A stretch of 5,667 nucleotides of DNA from Promethearchaeota archaeon (GCA_014729315.1 WJKD01000604.1:1-5667), one strand, 5' to 3'. Positions 1 to 5,305 are shown, counted from the first letter of the stretch. Made by a program: numbers and translations. The notes: a model not told the origin generated them from the sequence alone.

Positions 1-27
1 ACTTCATGTATTTTACCGTTTGAGGCG
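1..27 (+). repeat. Right half of a hairpin repeat, cut by the window edge
   Basis: The first 27 bases match the right arm of the complete hairpin at 885-942: TTCATG then TATTTTACCGTTTGAGGCG here, against TTCG then TATTTTTCCGTTTGTGGCG there. The left half would lie before the window. The following sequence is also shared: CATAAAATAAAATAGCATCC at 55-74 resembles 954-974 just after the complete copy. The two are therefore copies of a longer unit, not chance hairpins. Confidence 0.6.
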
Positions 28-142
28 CTTTTTTTTACCCGCTTGCTGCGCACTCATAAAATAAAATAGCATCCATCTCCAACGATGCACTCCGTCGATT
101 AAATCAGTCTTTTCTTTTAGTTTGTTTTTTTAATACGTTCCT

Positions 143-424
143 TTGCCTCTGTACTGTTATATAGGAGCCTTGCCCTGTAGAGCTTTCTTCTGTCTTCGTG
201 CTTTGCATCGGGTCGGGTGGGTGGATCGTGTGGTGAGATTAAAAAAAGGCAGCGTCAGTGCAGTCGAACACAAAGGGAGCTTCACAGGCGGGAGCGGGAA
301 AGATTCAAGATTTACTGAAAACTTTTTTTATCTTCCATATCAGCATCGGGCGGAGTGGGTGGATCGGGAGGTGAGATCAGAAGAAAGCGGCACAGGGCAC
401 GGCGACGATGCACTGGATGTGTGA
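143..424 (+). CDS. Doubtful 93-codon reading frame with an internal 46-residue duplication
   Basis: The frame opens with TTG at 143, has no clear ribosome binding site, and runs to a TGA at 422-424. It contains a duplicated block: residues around 22-31 read HRVGWVDRVVR and those 46 positions later read HRAEWVDREVR. The DNA copies at 205-240 and 343-378 agree at 30 of 36 bases and are 138 bases apart, a multiple of three, so the repeat stays in frame. The N-terminal part is Cys/Phe/Leu-rich (about residues 3-20) and the rest is charged. I recognise no family. It may be a non-coding repeat that happens to stay open: composition is far more G-rich than the genes at 2755-5162 and there is no promoter or start signal. 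It is kept because the in-frame repeat is suggestive. Confidence 0.22.
   Translation: MPLYCYIGALPCRAFFCLRALHRVGWVDRVVRLKKGSVSAVEHKGSFTGGSGKDSRFTENFFYLPYQHRAEWVDREVRSEESGTGHGDDALDV
205..378 (+). repeat. Two imperfect direct repeats 138 bases apart
   Basis: The 36-base blocks at 205-240 and 343-378 both begin GCATCGGG and contain GTGGGTGGATCG and GGTGAGAT. They differ at six positions. The 102 bases between them are not obviously repeated. The blocks lie inside the doubtful reading frame at 143-424. Confidence 0.7.
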
Positions 425-884
425 ATGTTTTTGACTTATAGACCGGGGTTGGGGAAATGGAGAGAAGCCAACGAGAGGCGGCGGGACTGCGGGTGGGTAG
501 AGCGAGGGGACGGGTGTGGCAGATGGGAGAGCGGACAACCGAAGGGGTTGGGTTGTGAAGTGTTGGGGGCTACCTTATGTGCCGCCGAACGATCCTGAAC
601 GTAATTTCCCTGATTGAGCGCATTGTACTGGCATTATTCGGGGGTGGTTAAATTAAACGATATTTAATATATATATCCTGACTTTTCTTAGTCCCTAAAA
701 AGAAAGTCATTTGCGGTTTATCCTGCTTTTCCGGCTACCTAAAAAAAGGAAAAATGCATGTTTTTAAATGTATTATAGAGAAACGCAGTTACACCGCAGT
801 TACTACGATTTTTCAGTTTAGATAGAAAAAGAAAAGCTAACCAGGCGGGAGGCTGAGGCGATGTTCATGCGAACTTATGAACTA
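425..884. other. Gene-free stretch: G-rich patch, then AT-rich sequence with small inverted repeats
   Basis: Positions 440-580 are strongly G-rich on the + strand, with GGGGTTGGGG at 445-454, GGG runs at 483, 491, 495, 506 and 512, and GGGG or longer runs near 545 and 565. The cluster at 483-514 approaches a four-tract G-quadruplex pattern, but one loop is 8 bases. After 645 the sequence turns AT-rich. TGACTTTTCTT (679-689) pairs with AAGAAAGTCA (700-709) with one bulged T, and CGCAGTTAC occurs twice at 784-792 and 795-803. A 33-codon ATG frame at 458-559 has no supporting signal. I see no convincing gene or RNA. Confidence 0.5.
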
Positions 885-942
885 CGCCTCTAACGGAAAA
901 AATTCTTCCTTGCACTGCTTTCGTATTTTTCCGTTTGTGGCG
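885..942 (+). repeat. Hairpin element, copy 1 (complete)
   Basis: The left arm CGCC-TCT-AACGGAAAAA pairs with the right arm TTTTTCCGTT-TGT-GGCG. That gives a 4-bp outer box, a 3x3 unpaired spacer and a 10-bp inner stem. The apical segment at 904-923 is TCTTCCTTGCACTGCTTTCG, in which GC-ACT-GC can form a tiny nested hairpin. The apical segment is the part shared with the other copies. The stem sequence is its own. Confidence 0.8.
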
Positions 943-987
943 TTTCGGCGGACCATAAAACAAAATATAGCACCACTGAATATTCCA

Positions 988-1047
988 CGCTTTAACCAGT
1001 AAAACAATCTTGCGTGTCGGCATTCGTTGTTTTACTGGCTTAAGGCG
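988..1047 (+). repeat. Hairpin element, copy 2 (complete)
   Basis: The left arm (988-1007, CGC…CCAGTAAAACAA) pairs with the right arm (1027-1047, TTGTTTTACTGG…GGCG), with one bulged base near the outer end. The inner stem CCAGTAAAACAA/TTGTTTTACTGG is perfect over 12 bp and unlike the stem of copy 1. The apical segment at 1008-1026, TCTTGCGTGTCGGCATTCG, fits the family. Confidence 0.8.
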
Positions 1048-1105
1048 TACTTTCGATTCACCTGATGACGAGAGAAAATCAACGTTCACTTTTACAGAAA
1101 CCAAA

Positions 1106-1164
1106 GAGCGCTATAGAGGTCAACATCTTCTCGCTCGGCTTTCGTGTTGACCTCTTTTGCGCTC
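1106..1164 (+). repeat. Hairpin element, copy 3 (complete)
   Basis: The outer box GAGCGC/GCGCTC pairs over 6 bp. It is followed by a partly unpaired TAT/TTT spacer, then the perfect 11-bp inner stem AGAGGTCAACA/TGTTGACCTCT. The apical segment is TCTTCTCGCTCGGCTTTCG at 1126-1144, with a possible GC-TCG-GC mini-hairpin. This is the clearest example of the three-part build: outer box, short mismatch, inner stem. Confidence 0.85.
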
Positions 1165-1205
1165 AGGTGATCCTCTCCCCTTTCCAGAACGCATCATAAC
1201 CTGCT

Positions 1206-1261
1206 GCGCTTTGACCAGCAGGGCTTTCGTGTTGGCTTGCCATGACTGCTGGTCAATGCGC
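1206..1261 (+). repeat. Hairpin element, copy 4 (variant apical segment)
   Basis: The arms GCGC-TTT-GACCAGCAG and CTGCTGGTC-AAT-GCGC give the same build: 4-bp outer box, 3-base spacer and 9-bp inner stem. The 24-base apical segment at 1222-1245 does not begin with the usual TCTT. It opens with GGCTTTCGTGTTG, which is 13 bases identical to the middle of copy 3 (1137-1149). The copy looks like a rearranged or differently phased member. A decayed relative of its left side lies at 2185-2204. Confidence 0.65.
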
Positions 1262-1313
1262 ACCTGCACGGAGTGGATAAAGACAGAATCTAACTGCCTA
1301 TTCCATCGCATAA

Positions 1314-1372
1314 GCCATTAAATGCCGGAATATTCTTCCCGCTTTGCAATCGTATTTCCGGCGTTCATGGCG
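1314..1372 (+). repeat. Hairpin element, copy 5 (complete, one bulge)
   Basis: The left arm GCCATTAAATGCCGGAA pairs with the right arm TTCCGGCGTTCATGGC apart from one bulge and two mismatches. The apical segment at 1334-1352 is TCTTCCCGCTTTGCAATCG, with a possible GC-TTT-GC mini-hairpin. Soon after it comes GGATTAATCTGCCATCG (1383 on), which resembles GGATTAAATTGCGCCGTCG after the copy at 5388-5443. Flanking sequence therefore travels with the hairpin. Confidence 0.75.
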
Positions 1373-1481
1373 GAAGGCTTCTGGATTAATCTGCCATCGA
1401 TTAACTTAAAATCCTTGAGACCATGAAAAAAACGTTCGGCTTTGGATGTAGACCAATGCTTCCTGATGTGGAATTGACGGG

Positions 1482-1537
1482 GCGCAAATGGAGGTCAAAT
1501 TCTTCTCGCTGAGCAATCGTATTGACCTCCATTGCGC
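1482..1537 (+). repeat. Hairpin element, copy 6 (complete, one bulged A)
   Basis: GCGCAAATGGAGGTCAA pairs with TTGACCTCCATTGCGC, leaving one extra A in the left arm. The apical segment at 1501-1519 is TCTTCTCGCTGAGCAATCG, with a possible GC-TGA-GC mini-hairpin. This is the last member of the closely spaced row that begins at 885. Confidence 0.8.
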
Positions 1538-1705
1538 ATTATAAACTGAATGAATCGTCTCATCACCTTTACGTAGCTTTTTCTGTTTCTTCATTAGATT
1601 TTTTAATGACAAATTCCGCCATTATAATTTTACCGGTAGACTAGCTTAATATATTCGCTTTTTCTTTTTGGGTGTTGTGTGGCCTTTTATTTTTCTTCTT
1701 GGTGG

Positions 1706-1732
1706 CGCCTTTATCAGTATTTGATAAAGGCG
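1706..1732. repeat. Perfect 11-bp hairpin
   Basis: CGCCTTTATCA (1706-1716) and TGATAAAGGCG (1722-1732) pair perfectly around the 5-base loop GTATT. Neither strand has a T-run directly after the stem, so an ordinary intrinsic terminator is unlikely. It opens the series of regularly spaced palindromes that continues to 1932. Confidence 0.7.
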
Positions 1733-1765
1733 GCTCCCATTCACTATATTGATTCTTGCAAAATC

Positions 1766-1932
1766 CAAATTCTGCAATTTGCGGAATTTGACTAAGTGTC
1801 GAATTTAAAATTTTTGGTAAATTGGACAAATTGTCCAATTTGAAAACTCCGGCAATTGTGAAAAATTCAAAACGTGCAGATCCGCACGATTTGAAAACTT
1901 TTTAGCAAAATTCAAAGTCAACAAATTGTTGA
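1766..1932. repeat. Series of palindromes about 45-60 bases apart with shared linkers
   Basis: Four inverted repeats follow one another: CAAATTCTGC/GCGGAATTTG (1766-1790), AAATTGGACAA/TTGTCCAATTT around one base (1819-1841), TTCAAAACGTGC/GCACGATTTGAA around AGATCC (1866-1895), and TCAACAA/TTGTTGA around one base (1918-1932). With the hairpin at 1706 their centres are about 59, 52, 50 and 45 bases apart. The palindrome cores differ, but linkers recur: ATTTGAAAACT follows two of them and AAATTCAAA precedes two. This suggests a decayed tandem array of roughly 50-base units, each with its own palindrome. The minus-strand frame at 1641-1838 is open across part of it but has no start signal. Confidence 0.55.
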
Positions 1933-2099
1933 ATTTAGAAAAAATATTCATCATTACATTTAGACAAAAAACGAACTGCCGTAGATACTATATATTGACA
2001 TTTCACTAATAACGCCATTTAAACAACCTGTTCACAATTTATGCAGAGCTTGAAAATTGTGTGAATGAACTACACTCAAAGAAACCTTCAATATACTAC

Positions 2100-2126
2100 A
2101 GCCTTTGGCAACATTTGCCAAAGGCT
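2100..2126. terminator. 12-bp hairpin, weak terminator candidate
   Basis: AGCCTTTGGCAA (2100-2111) pairs perfectly with TTGCCAAAGGCT (2115-2126) around a 3-base loop. On the + strand it is followed by GAGAATC and then CTTTGGCTTTTTG. The T-run is therefore about 14 bases late for a standard intrinsic terminator, and part of the stem (CTTTGGCT) is repeated at 2133-2140. It could instead be another repeat unit. No gene ends just upstream. Confidence 0.3.
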
Positions 2127-2184
2127 GAGAATCTTTGGCTTTTTGTAAATTATTTATATAGTATTCTTTACCTTTTCCCGGACT

Positions 2185-2204
2185 CATCATAACATGCTGC
2201 GCTT
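2185..2204 (+). repeat. Decayed relative of the left flank of hairpin copy 4
   Basis: CATCATAAC-A-TGCTGCGCTT matches CATCATAAC-C-TGCTGCGCTT at 1192-1211 with a single difference. In the earlier copy this leads straight into the hairpin arm GCGCTTTGACCAGCAG. Here the arm reads GCGCTTCATTTGCGAACAG and no partner arm follows, so this is a broken member of the same family. Confidence 0.55.
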
Positions 2205-2207
2205 CAT

Positions 2208-2235
2208 TTGCGAACAGTTTTGAGACAGGTATAAT
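2208..2235 (+). promoter_or_regulatory. Possible sigma70-type promoter
   Basis: TTGCGA (2208-2213), a 16-base spacer and a perfect TATAAT (2230-2235) resemble a housekeeping promoter. No gene starts soon after. The nearest start is about 520 bases on, beyond the 134-base repeat. It may be fortuitous in AT-rich sequence, or may read through the repeat into the gene block. Confidence 0.3.
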
Positions 2236-2322
2236 TTTATGTAATTTGATGCGTTTATGGAATGGTTAATTTTAATGAAACGGACAGAACTGAAACACAA
2301 GTGAACACAATCAAAATAAAAA

Positions 2323-2456
2323 GATGGCAAAAGTTGTACAAAAGCTGCAACGATTTTCCGGTTTAAAGATTGCAATTTATTGTGGAAAATATTGGAAATA
2401 ATCCGGCGTAATAGAGGTCAAAATCTTACCTGTAGGGCATTCGTTTTGACGTCTAT
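2323..2456 (+). repeat. 134-base direct repeat, left copy, ending in a hairpin element
   Basis: This block aligns with 5306-5438 with one gap and about 80% identity by eye. The best-kept stretches are AGCTGCA, ATTGTGGAAAATA, TGGAAATAAT and the terminal hairpin. The two copies lie on either side of the four-gene block in the same orientation. Confidence 0.75.
2411..2456 (+). repeat. Hairpin element, copy 7 (outer box lost)
   Basis: The arms ATAGAGGTCAAAA and TTTTGACGTCTAT pair over 13 positions with one G-G mismatch. The apical segment at 2424-2443 is TCTTACCTGTAGGGCATTCG. The right arm continues CGAATAT instead of the expected TGCGC, so the outer box no longer pairs. Its sister at 5388-5443 has an intact outer box, which suggests this copy has decayed. 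Confidence 0.75.
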
Positions 2457-2754
2457 CGAATATATTTTACAAGAAAGTTTTCGGGCTAAAATTTTAAGGG
2501 CTGCAATAATACGATTTTGTAAGCTAACCAATTTAAGAATTTGATAAGCTAAGTGCCAAGTTTATTTATATTTTATCCATAAAAAAGTTAAAACGTTAGA
2601 CAGCTTAATATAAGGAATGTTCCATAAAAATAACATTATATAGATAGAAATTTCTTGCATTCGATGATTTTAGTTCTTAACATTCATAAGATTGAAACTG
2701 TAAATACTTTATGAATATTGATTTTACATTAGAATATTATTGGAAGGCGCAGCT

Positions 2755-2925
2755 ATGAGCTCATCAATTTCATATTACAACAGATCGCCACGAATATTAG
2801 CAAAAGATTTATATAATTTATGTTCAAGTAGAGATAGTATCGAAAGTGATTTCCAGAGAAATTTTAACGGTATTAAAATAACAAACAAAACATTAAATAT
2901 AAAGCAGCGTGGAAAAAATGGTTGA
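2755..2925 (+). CDS. Small 56-residue protein of unknown function
   Basis: I chose ATG at 2755 because GGAAGG at 2742-2747 sits 7 bases upstream, the best ribosome binding site of the block's first two genes. An in-frame TTG at 2740 would add five residues but overlaps that site. The product is hydrophilic and mostly basic at its C-terminus, with no signal peptide or membrane helix. A helical stretch (about residues 12-36, RILAKDLYNLCSSRDSIESD) is followed by a short strand-like part. This loosely recalls the start of small tRNA_anti-like OB-fold proteins, in which case the gene would be a truncated member, but the likeness is weak. It ends inside the next gene: its TGA overlaps the ATG at 2918 by eight bases, so translation is probably coupled. 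No clear promoter is visible in 2457-2754. Confidence 0.55.
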   Translation: MSSSISYYNRSPRILAKDLYNLCSSRDSIESDFQRNFNGIKITNKTLNIKQRGKNG

Positions 2926-3727
2926 CCAAAAGAAGATTCAATTTGAGTGTTCAAAATGTCATACAAAATATAATGCATTGGCTAAACAAGCAGGCAAAGT
3001 GGGATCATGCAAAAAATGTGGTACGAAAATAGTAGTTCCTAATCTCGAACCAGATTATTCAGATCAGGATTTAGATGATCATTATAAAATTGAGTCCTAC
3101 GCAACAAAAATTGGTGGGCAAGTATTTGCCATTGTTTATGAAAATACTAAAAGTTGGGTTGATGAATTCAAAATGCTAATGAAAAGAAAAATTGCTCAGT
3201 CAGCTATTGATATGATGGTTTTAGAGAGTGTATATTTAGGGCATTTTATTTCGCTGCAAAAAATTGAGCCTATTTTATCCAAAGAAGAAAACAATCTATT
3301 TGAAATTAATTTCAAAGAAGTTATGATCGTTGCTCTGAGTGCATATTTCAACTCGCCTTATAAAGAAAAAGATTTGATTAAACATAACGAACTGATCAAA
3401 GAATTATATCATGAATTTTTAGATGATAGAATATCGGCTTTCAATAACACAAATATTACAACGGTTAATATGTTTAAAAACTTGTTAGTGCATAATGCCT
3501 TTAATAACAACAATTATGTTGATATAAAATTTATGGAAATGAAGTTTAAAAATAAATTAAGAATTAAGCTCGCTTATTTTTTTAATAATCTTGCTGATGA
3601 TTCTGATTCGAATATTGATAAATCGGCATATTTCGATATACGACTTTTAGATAGTTTTATATTAAACGTTTGGAATTCAATAATGAGTATTGATATTAAG
3701 AAGATATCTTCAGAGATTTCAAATTGA
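2918..3727 (+). CDS. Zinc-ribbon protein with an uncharacterised helical domain
   Basis: The N-terminus is a clear zinc ribbon. Cys11-x2-Cys14 and Cys31-x2-Cys34 are embedded in the pattern F-x-C-x2-C … AGK-x3-C-x2-C-G-x-K-I-V-V-P, as seen in MJ0042-type zinc ribbons that precede many unrelated domains. An acidic linker (about 42-60) leads to a mostly helical domain (about 60-269). This has no membrane helix, no enzyme motif I recognise, and an Asn-rich stretch near 176-199. The protein is probably cytosolic. A GTG at 2909 would add three residues. I prefer ATG 2918, preceded by GGA only four bases away; both starts are poorly signalled, which fits coupling to the 56-residue gene it overlaps. 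The next gene begins 50 bases after its stop. The zinc ribbon may bind nucleic acid or a partner protein; the main domain's role is unknown. Confidence 0.85.
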   Translation: MVDQKKIQFECSKCHTKYNALAKQAGKVGSCKKCGTKIVVPNLEPDYSDQDLDDHYKIESYATKIGGQVFAIVYENTKSWVDEFKMLMKRKIAQSAIDMMVLESVYLGHFISLQKIEPILSKEENNLFEINFKEVMIVALSAYFNSPYKEKDLIKHNELIKELYHEFLDDRISAFNNTNITTVNMFKNLLVHNAFNNNNYVDIKFMEMKFKNKLRIKLAYFFNNLADDSDSNIDKSAYFDIRLLDSFILNVWNSIMSIDIKKISSEISN

Positions 3728-3756
3728 TTGTAAGATATTGTAAACTATAGTATAAT
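3728..3756 (+). promoter_or_regulatory. Promoter for the 167-residue membrane protein gene
   Basis: TTGTAA (3728-3733), a 17-base spacer and a perfect TATAAT (3751-3756) fill the 50-base gap right after the zinc-ribbon gene's stop. Transcription would start near 3763, leaving a leader of about 15 bases before ATG 3778. AGGG at 3761-3764 is too far (13 bases) to be a good ribosome binding site. The third gene may therefore be expressed separately from the first two, with poor or leaderless-like initiation. Confidence 0.5.
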
Positions 3757-3777
3757 CATTAGGGCTGTTAAAATAAA

Positions 3778-4281
3778 ATGAAAGAATTAATATTTCAAAT
3801 AACCGCAGCTTTGATACCAGCAATATTAATTGCATTATTAACATCATATTTGACTGTAAGATTATCAATAAAACAATTTTATTCTCAAAAGTGGTGGGAA
3901 AAGAAAGCAGAAATGTATTCAAAAATTATTGAGTACCTATCATATTTGGAAGTCGAATATAATAATGTACTTGGACTTTATTTAGATATCGATGATAATT
4001 TTAGAAATGATAATGATTTTAAAGCAAAATGCCATGAATCATACAAATTTCTTCAATTATTAGTCGCACAAGGAACTTTTATTGTTACAAATGAAACTGT
4101 GAAGGTACTAAAAGAGAATCTAAAGCTGATTGATAAATTTGAAAATCATCTGGATGAAGTAAAATGCGTATCTGGAAGCGACGGAAATGCCATTAAAATG
4201 TTAAAGGATATTATTGAAAACATAAAAGATGGAATCGATGAAATTCGAGGACAAGCCAAACACGATTTAAATGTAAAATAA
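3778..4281 (+). CDS. Single-pass membrane protein with a cytosolic helical domain
   Basis: This 167-residue protein has one N-terminal membrane helix at about residues 4-27 (hydrophobic, few charges). It is followed at once by Arg28, Lys32, Lys38, Lys42 and Lys43, so the C-terminal part should lie in the cytosol. After the helix comes the segment QFYSQKWWEKKAEMYSKII (about 33-51). From memory, a similar aromatic/basic FxSxKWWExKxExY segment recurs right after the membrane helix in many uncharacterised bacterial proteins; no function is attached to it. The remainder is charged and helical, with coiled-coil-like stretches near 105-128 and 138-160. ATG 3778 is the only sensible start, since it begins the membrane helix. 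It has no strong ribosome binding site but follows a good promoter. Role unknown; it may work with the next membrane protein. Confidence 0.85.
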   Translation: MKELIFQITAALIPAILIALLTSYLTVRLSIKQFYSQKWWEKKAEMYSKIIEYLSYLEVEYNNVLGLYLDIDDNFRNDNDFKAKCHESYKFLQLLVAQGTFIVTNETVKVLKENLKLIDKFENHLDEVKCVSGSDGNAIKMLKDIIENIKDGIDEIRGQAKHDLNVK

Positions 4282-4499
4282 TAATTATAAGGAAGATTGT
4301 CTCCAGAATTTATTTTAGCAAGACATATATAATTACTTTGCTTTACCAGAGTAATCCTGTATTGCTCGATTGCCAATCGTATTTGCAGCGAAAACAAATT
4401 TAAGGTATCTTGAAAACCTTCCATTTCTCTTGACTGTTTTAGCAAGTATAAAGAAACTATAGAAATGGTTATTGTAGTTGCGTAAAAGGAGTAAGCAAA
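4282..4499 (+). other. 218-base gap between the two membrane-protein genes
   Basis: The gap holds half of a hairpin element (4360-4390) and the weak inverted repeat AAGGT/ACCTT (4402-4406 and 4416-4420). TTGACT (4430-4435) and TATAAA or TATAGA boxes lie nearby, but with spacers of 11 or 22 bases that do not make a standard promoter. The gap is long for an operon, so the last gene may have its own transcript or may have been joined to the block by recombination. Confidence 0.45.
4360..4390 (+). repeat. Hairpin element, copy 8 (right half only)
   Basis: TATTGCTCGATTGCCAATCG at 4360-4379 fits the family's apical segment with few changes. TATTTGCAGCG follows as a typical right arm ending in GCG. 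The preceding bases (CGCTGCAAATA expected, AGAGTAATCCTG seen) do not pair with it, so the left arm has been lost or replaced. Confidence 0.55.
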
Positions 4500-5162
4500 A
4501 TGTCAATTCAAGAAGTCATACTTGAACCTGATAAAAATCCGGACTATTTTGATATCTTGCGACAATACAACGAATTGATGGATATATGGAATAAATGTAA
4601 TAATGAAATTATTGGTTTTAAAATACCCAAAATATGGTTAGTTAAAACAAAGAAAAAGATTATCAAAATTGGCCTGAAATGCAAGAAATTACAGGACGAT
4701 TTTCTGCAATGGAATATTAAAGCGACCAATTTTGCTATGGAGCCACACTATTTTATGGAAGAATCTAAAGAAAATAAGGAATTAGTTTATTTACATTTTA
4801 CAAATAATTTACGTTATTCCATCAATTACATGAATAACTTGATGACACTGTTAACAGAAAATTATAATAAAAAATTTGTGCAAATAGATGAACAGCGTAA
4901 TTTTAATATTGCAATAACGGCTTTCCTTATCGGATTAGTCAGTTTTATTGTGGCAGTGTATTCTTTGTACAATCAACCAAATTTAGAGAAAAAGTTTGAC
5001 ACAATTGGTGCCAAAATGAATTTAAAGAAAATAGAATCAAGAATAGGAATATTGGATAGTATGGCAAACGCAAATAGTGAGAAACTTAATTATATTAAGA
5101 GCGAGTTGGACAGTCTTTCAAAAACAGAATCAACAATTAGTAAGTCCAGCAGGATTAAATAA
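4500..5162 (+). CDS. Single-pass membrane protein with a C-terminal coiled coil
   Basis: This 220-residue protein has the best start in the window: AGGAG at 4487-4491, eight bases before ATG 4500. Residues 1-134 are hydrophilic and helical, with a very basic patch at about 49-63 (KTKKKIIKIGLKCKK). One membrane helix lies at about 135-157. Residues 162-213 look like a coiled coil (IESRIGILDSMANANSEKLNYIKSELDSL shows spaced Ile/Leu). There is no signal peptide and no catalytic motif. By the positive-inside rule the large basic N-terminal part should be cytosolic, placing the coiled coil outside the inner membrane, although Lys164-165 make this uncertain. I recognise no family. Its AT-rich codon use resembles the two preceding genes. 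Half a hairpin element lies before it and a decayed one after it, so it may have been acquired as its own unit. Confidence 0.88.
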   Translation: MSIQEVILEPDKNPDYFDILRQYNELMDIWNKCNNEIIGFKIPKIWLVKTKKKIIKIGLKCKKLQDDFLQWNIKATNFAMEPHYFMEESKENKELVYLHFTNNLRYSINYMNNLMTLLTENYNKKFVQIDEQRNFNIAITAFLIGLVSFIVAVYSLYNQPNLEKKFDTIGAKMNLKKIESRIGILDSMANANSEKLNYIKSELDSLSKTESTISKSSRIK

Positions 5163-5196
5163 CATAATTGATAGCGCACACTATTACAATGGACGA

Positions 5197-5262
5197 GCCA
5201 TACAATATAGGACAATTTTTTAAATGCTTTGCCTTTCAATCGTATTTCCCGTATTTATGGCG
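5197..5262 (+). repeat. Hairpin element, copy 9 (decayed)
   Basis: The right arm TATTTCCCGTATTTATGGCG (5243-5262) is typical of the family and resembles that of copy 5. The apical segment (5225-5242, TGCTTTGCCTTTCAATCG) keeps only the CAATCG end clearly. The left arm GCCATACAATATAGGACAAT (from 5198) matches the expected partner only with several gaps. It begins about 35 bases after the last gene's stop. Confidence 0.5.
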
Positions 5263-5305
5263 TTAAGTTTTTGACCACAACTCACCAGCGGATTTGAAAC
5301 ATAAA

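Larger units (their letters stand above)
1933..2322. other. Gene-free stretch before the gene-block repeat
   Basis: Only short inverted repeats, a decayed hairpin and a possible promoter (each listed separately) can be seen here. Sequence is AT-rich and no reading frame has a ribosome binding site. The minus-strand frame of 62 codons at 2187-2375 runs into repeat sequence and is not credible. Confidence 0.5.

Noticed and set aside
1060..1170. Inverted 8-mers TCACCTGA/TCAGGTGA around hairpin copy 3
   Set aside because: Only 8 bp, unequal distance from the hairpin, and not repeated around other copies; probably chance.
865..1311. Two minus-strand frames of 79 and 63 codons
   Set aside because: Both run through the complementary arms of the hairpin repeats, lack start signals, and their translations simply mirror repeat sequence.
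885..1537. CRISPR array
   Set aside because: The repeated part is a tip inside variable stems, with no identical direct repeats of 25-40 bases, unequal spacing and no cas genes in the window.
1406..1612. Minus-strand 68-codon frame
   Set aside because: It crosses the complete hairpin at 1482-1537. Only the first 25 or so codons look protein-like and no start signal supports it.
1569..1622. Minus-strand 17-codon frame starting MAEFVIKKSNEETEKAT, which reads like a real protein start
   Set aside because: It stops after 17 codons, has no ribosome binding site, and no continuation in another frame looks protein-like before the hairpin at 1482-1537. It could be a gene remnant but cannot be supported.
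1706..1732. Intrinsic terminator
   Set aside because: Stem and loop are good, but no T-run follows directly on either strand and no gene ends beside it.
1641..1838. Minus-strand 65-codon frame (MDNLSNLPKILN…) across the palindrome series
   Set aside because: No ribosome binding site or promoter. Its apparent repeats come from the palindromes and linkers, and the C-terminal part is a low-complexity run of Lys and Asn.
1995..2023. Possible promoter TTGACA with TTTAAA 17 bases later
   Set aside because: The -10 box lacks the key A at position 2 and no gene follows on the + strand.
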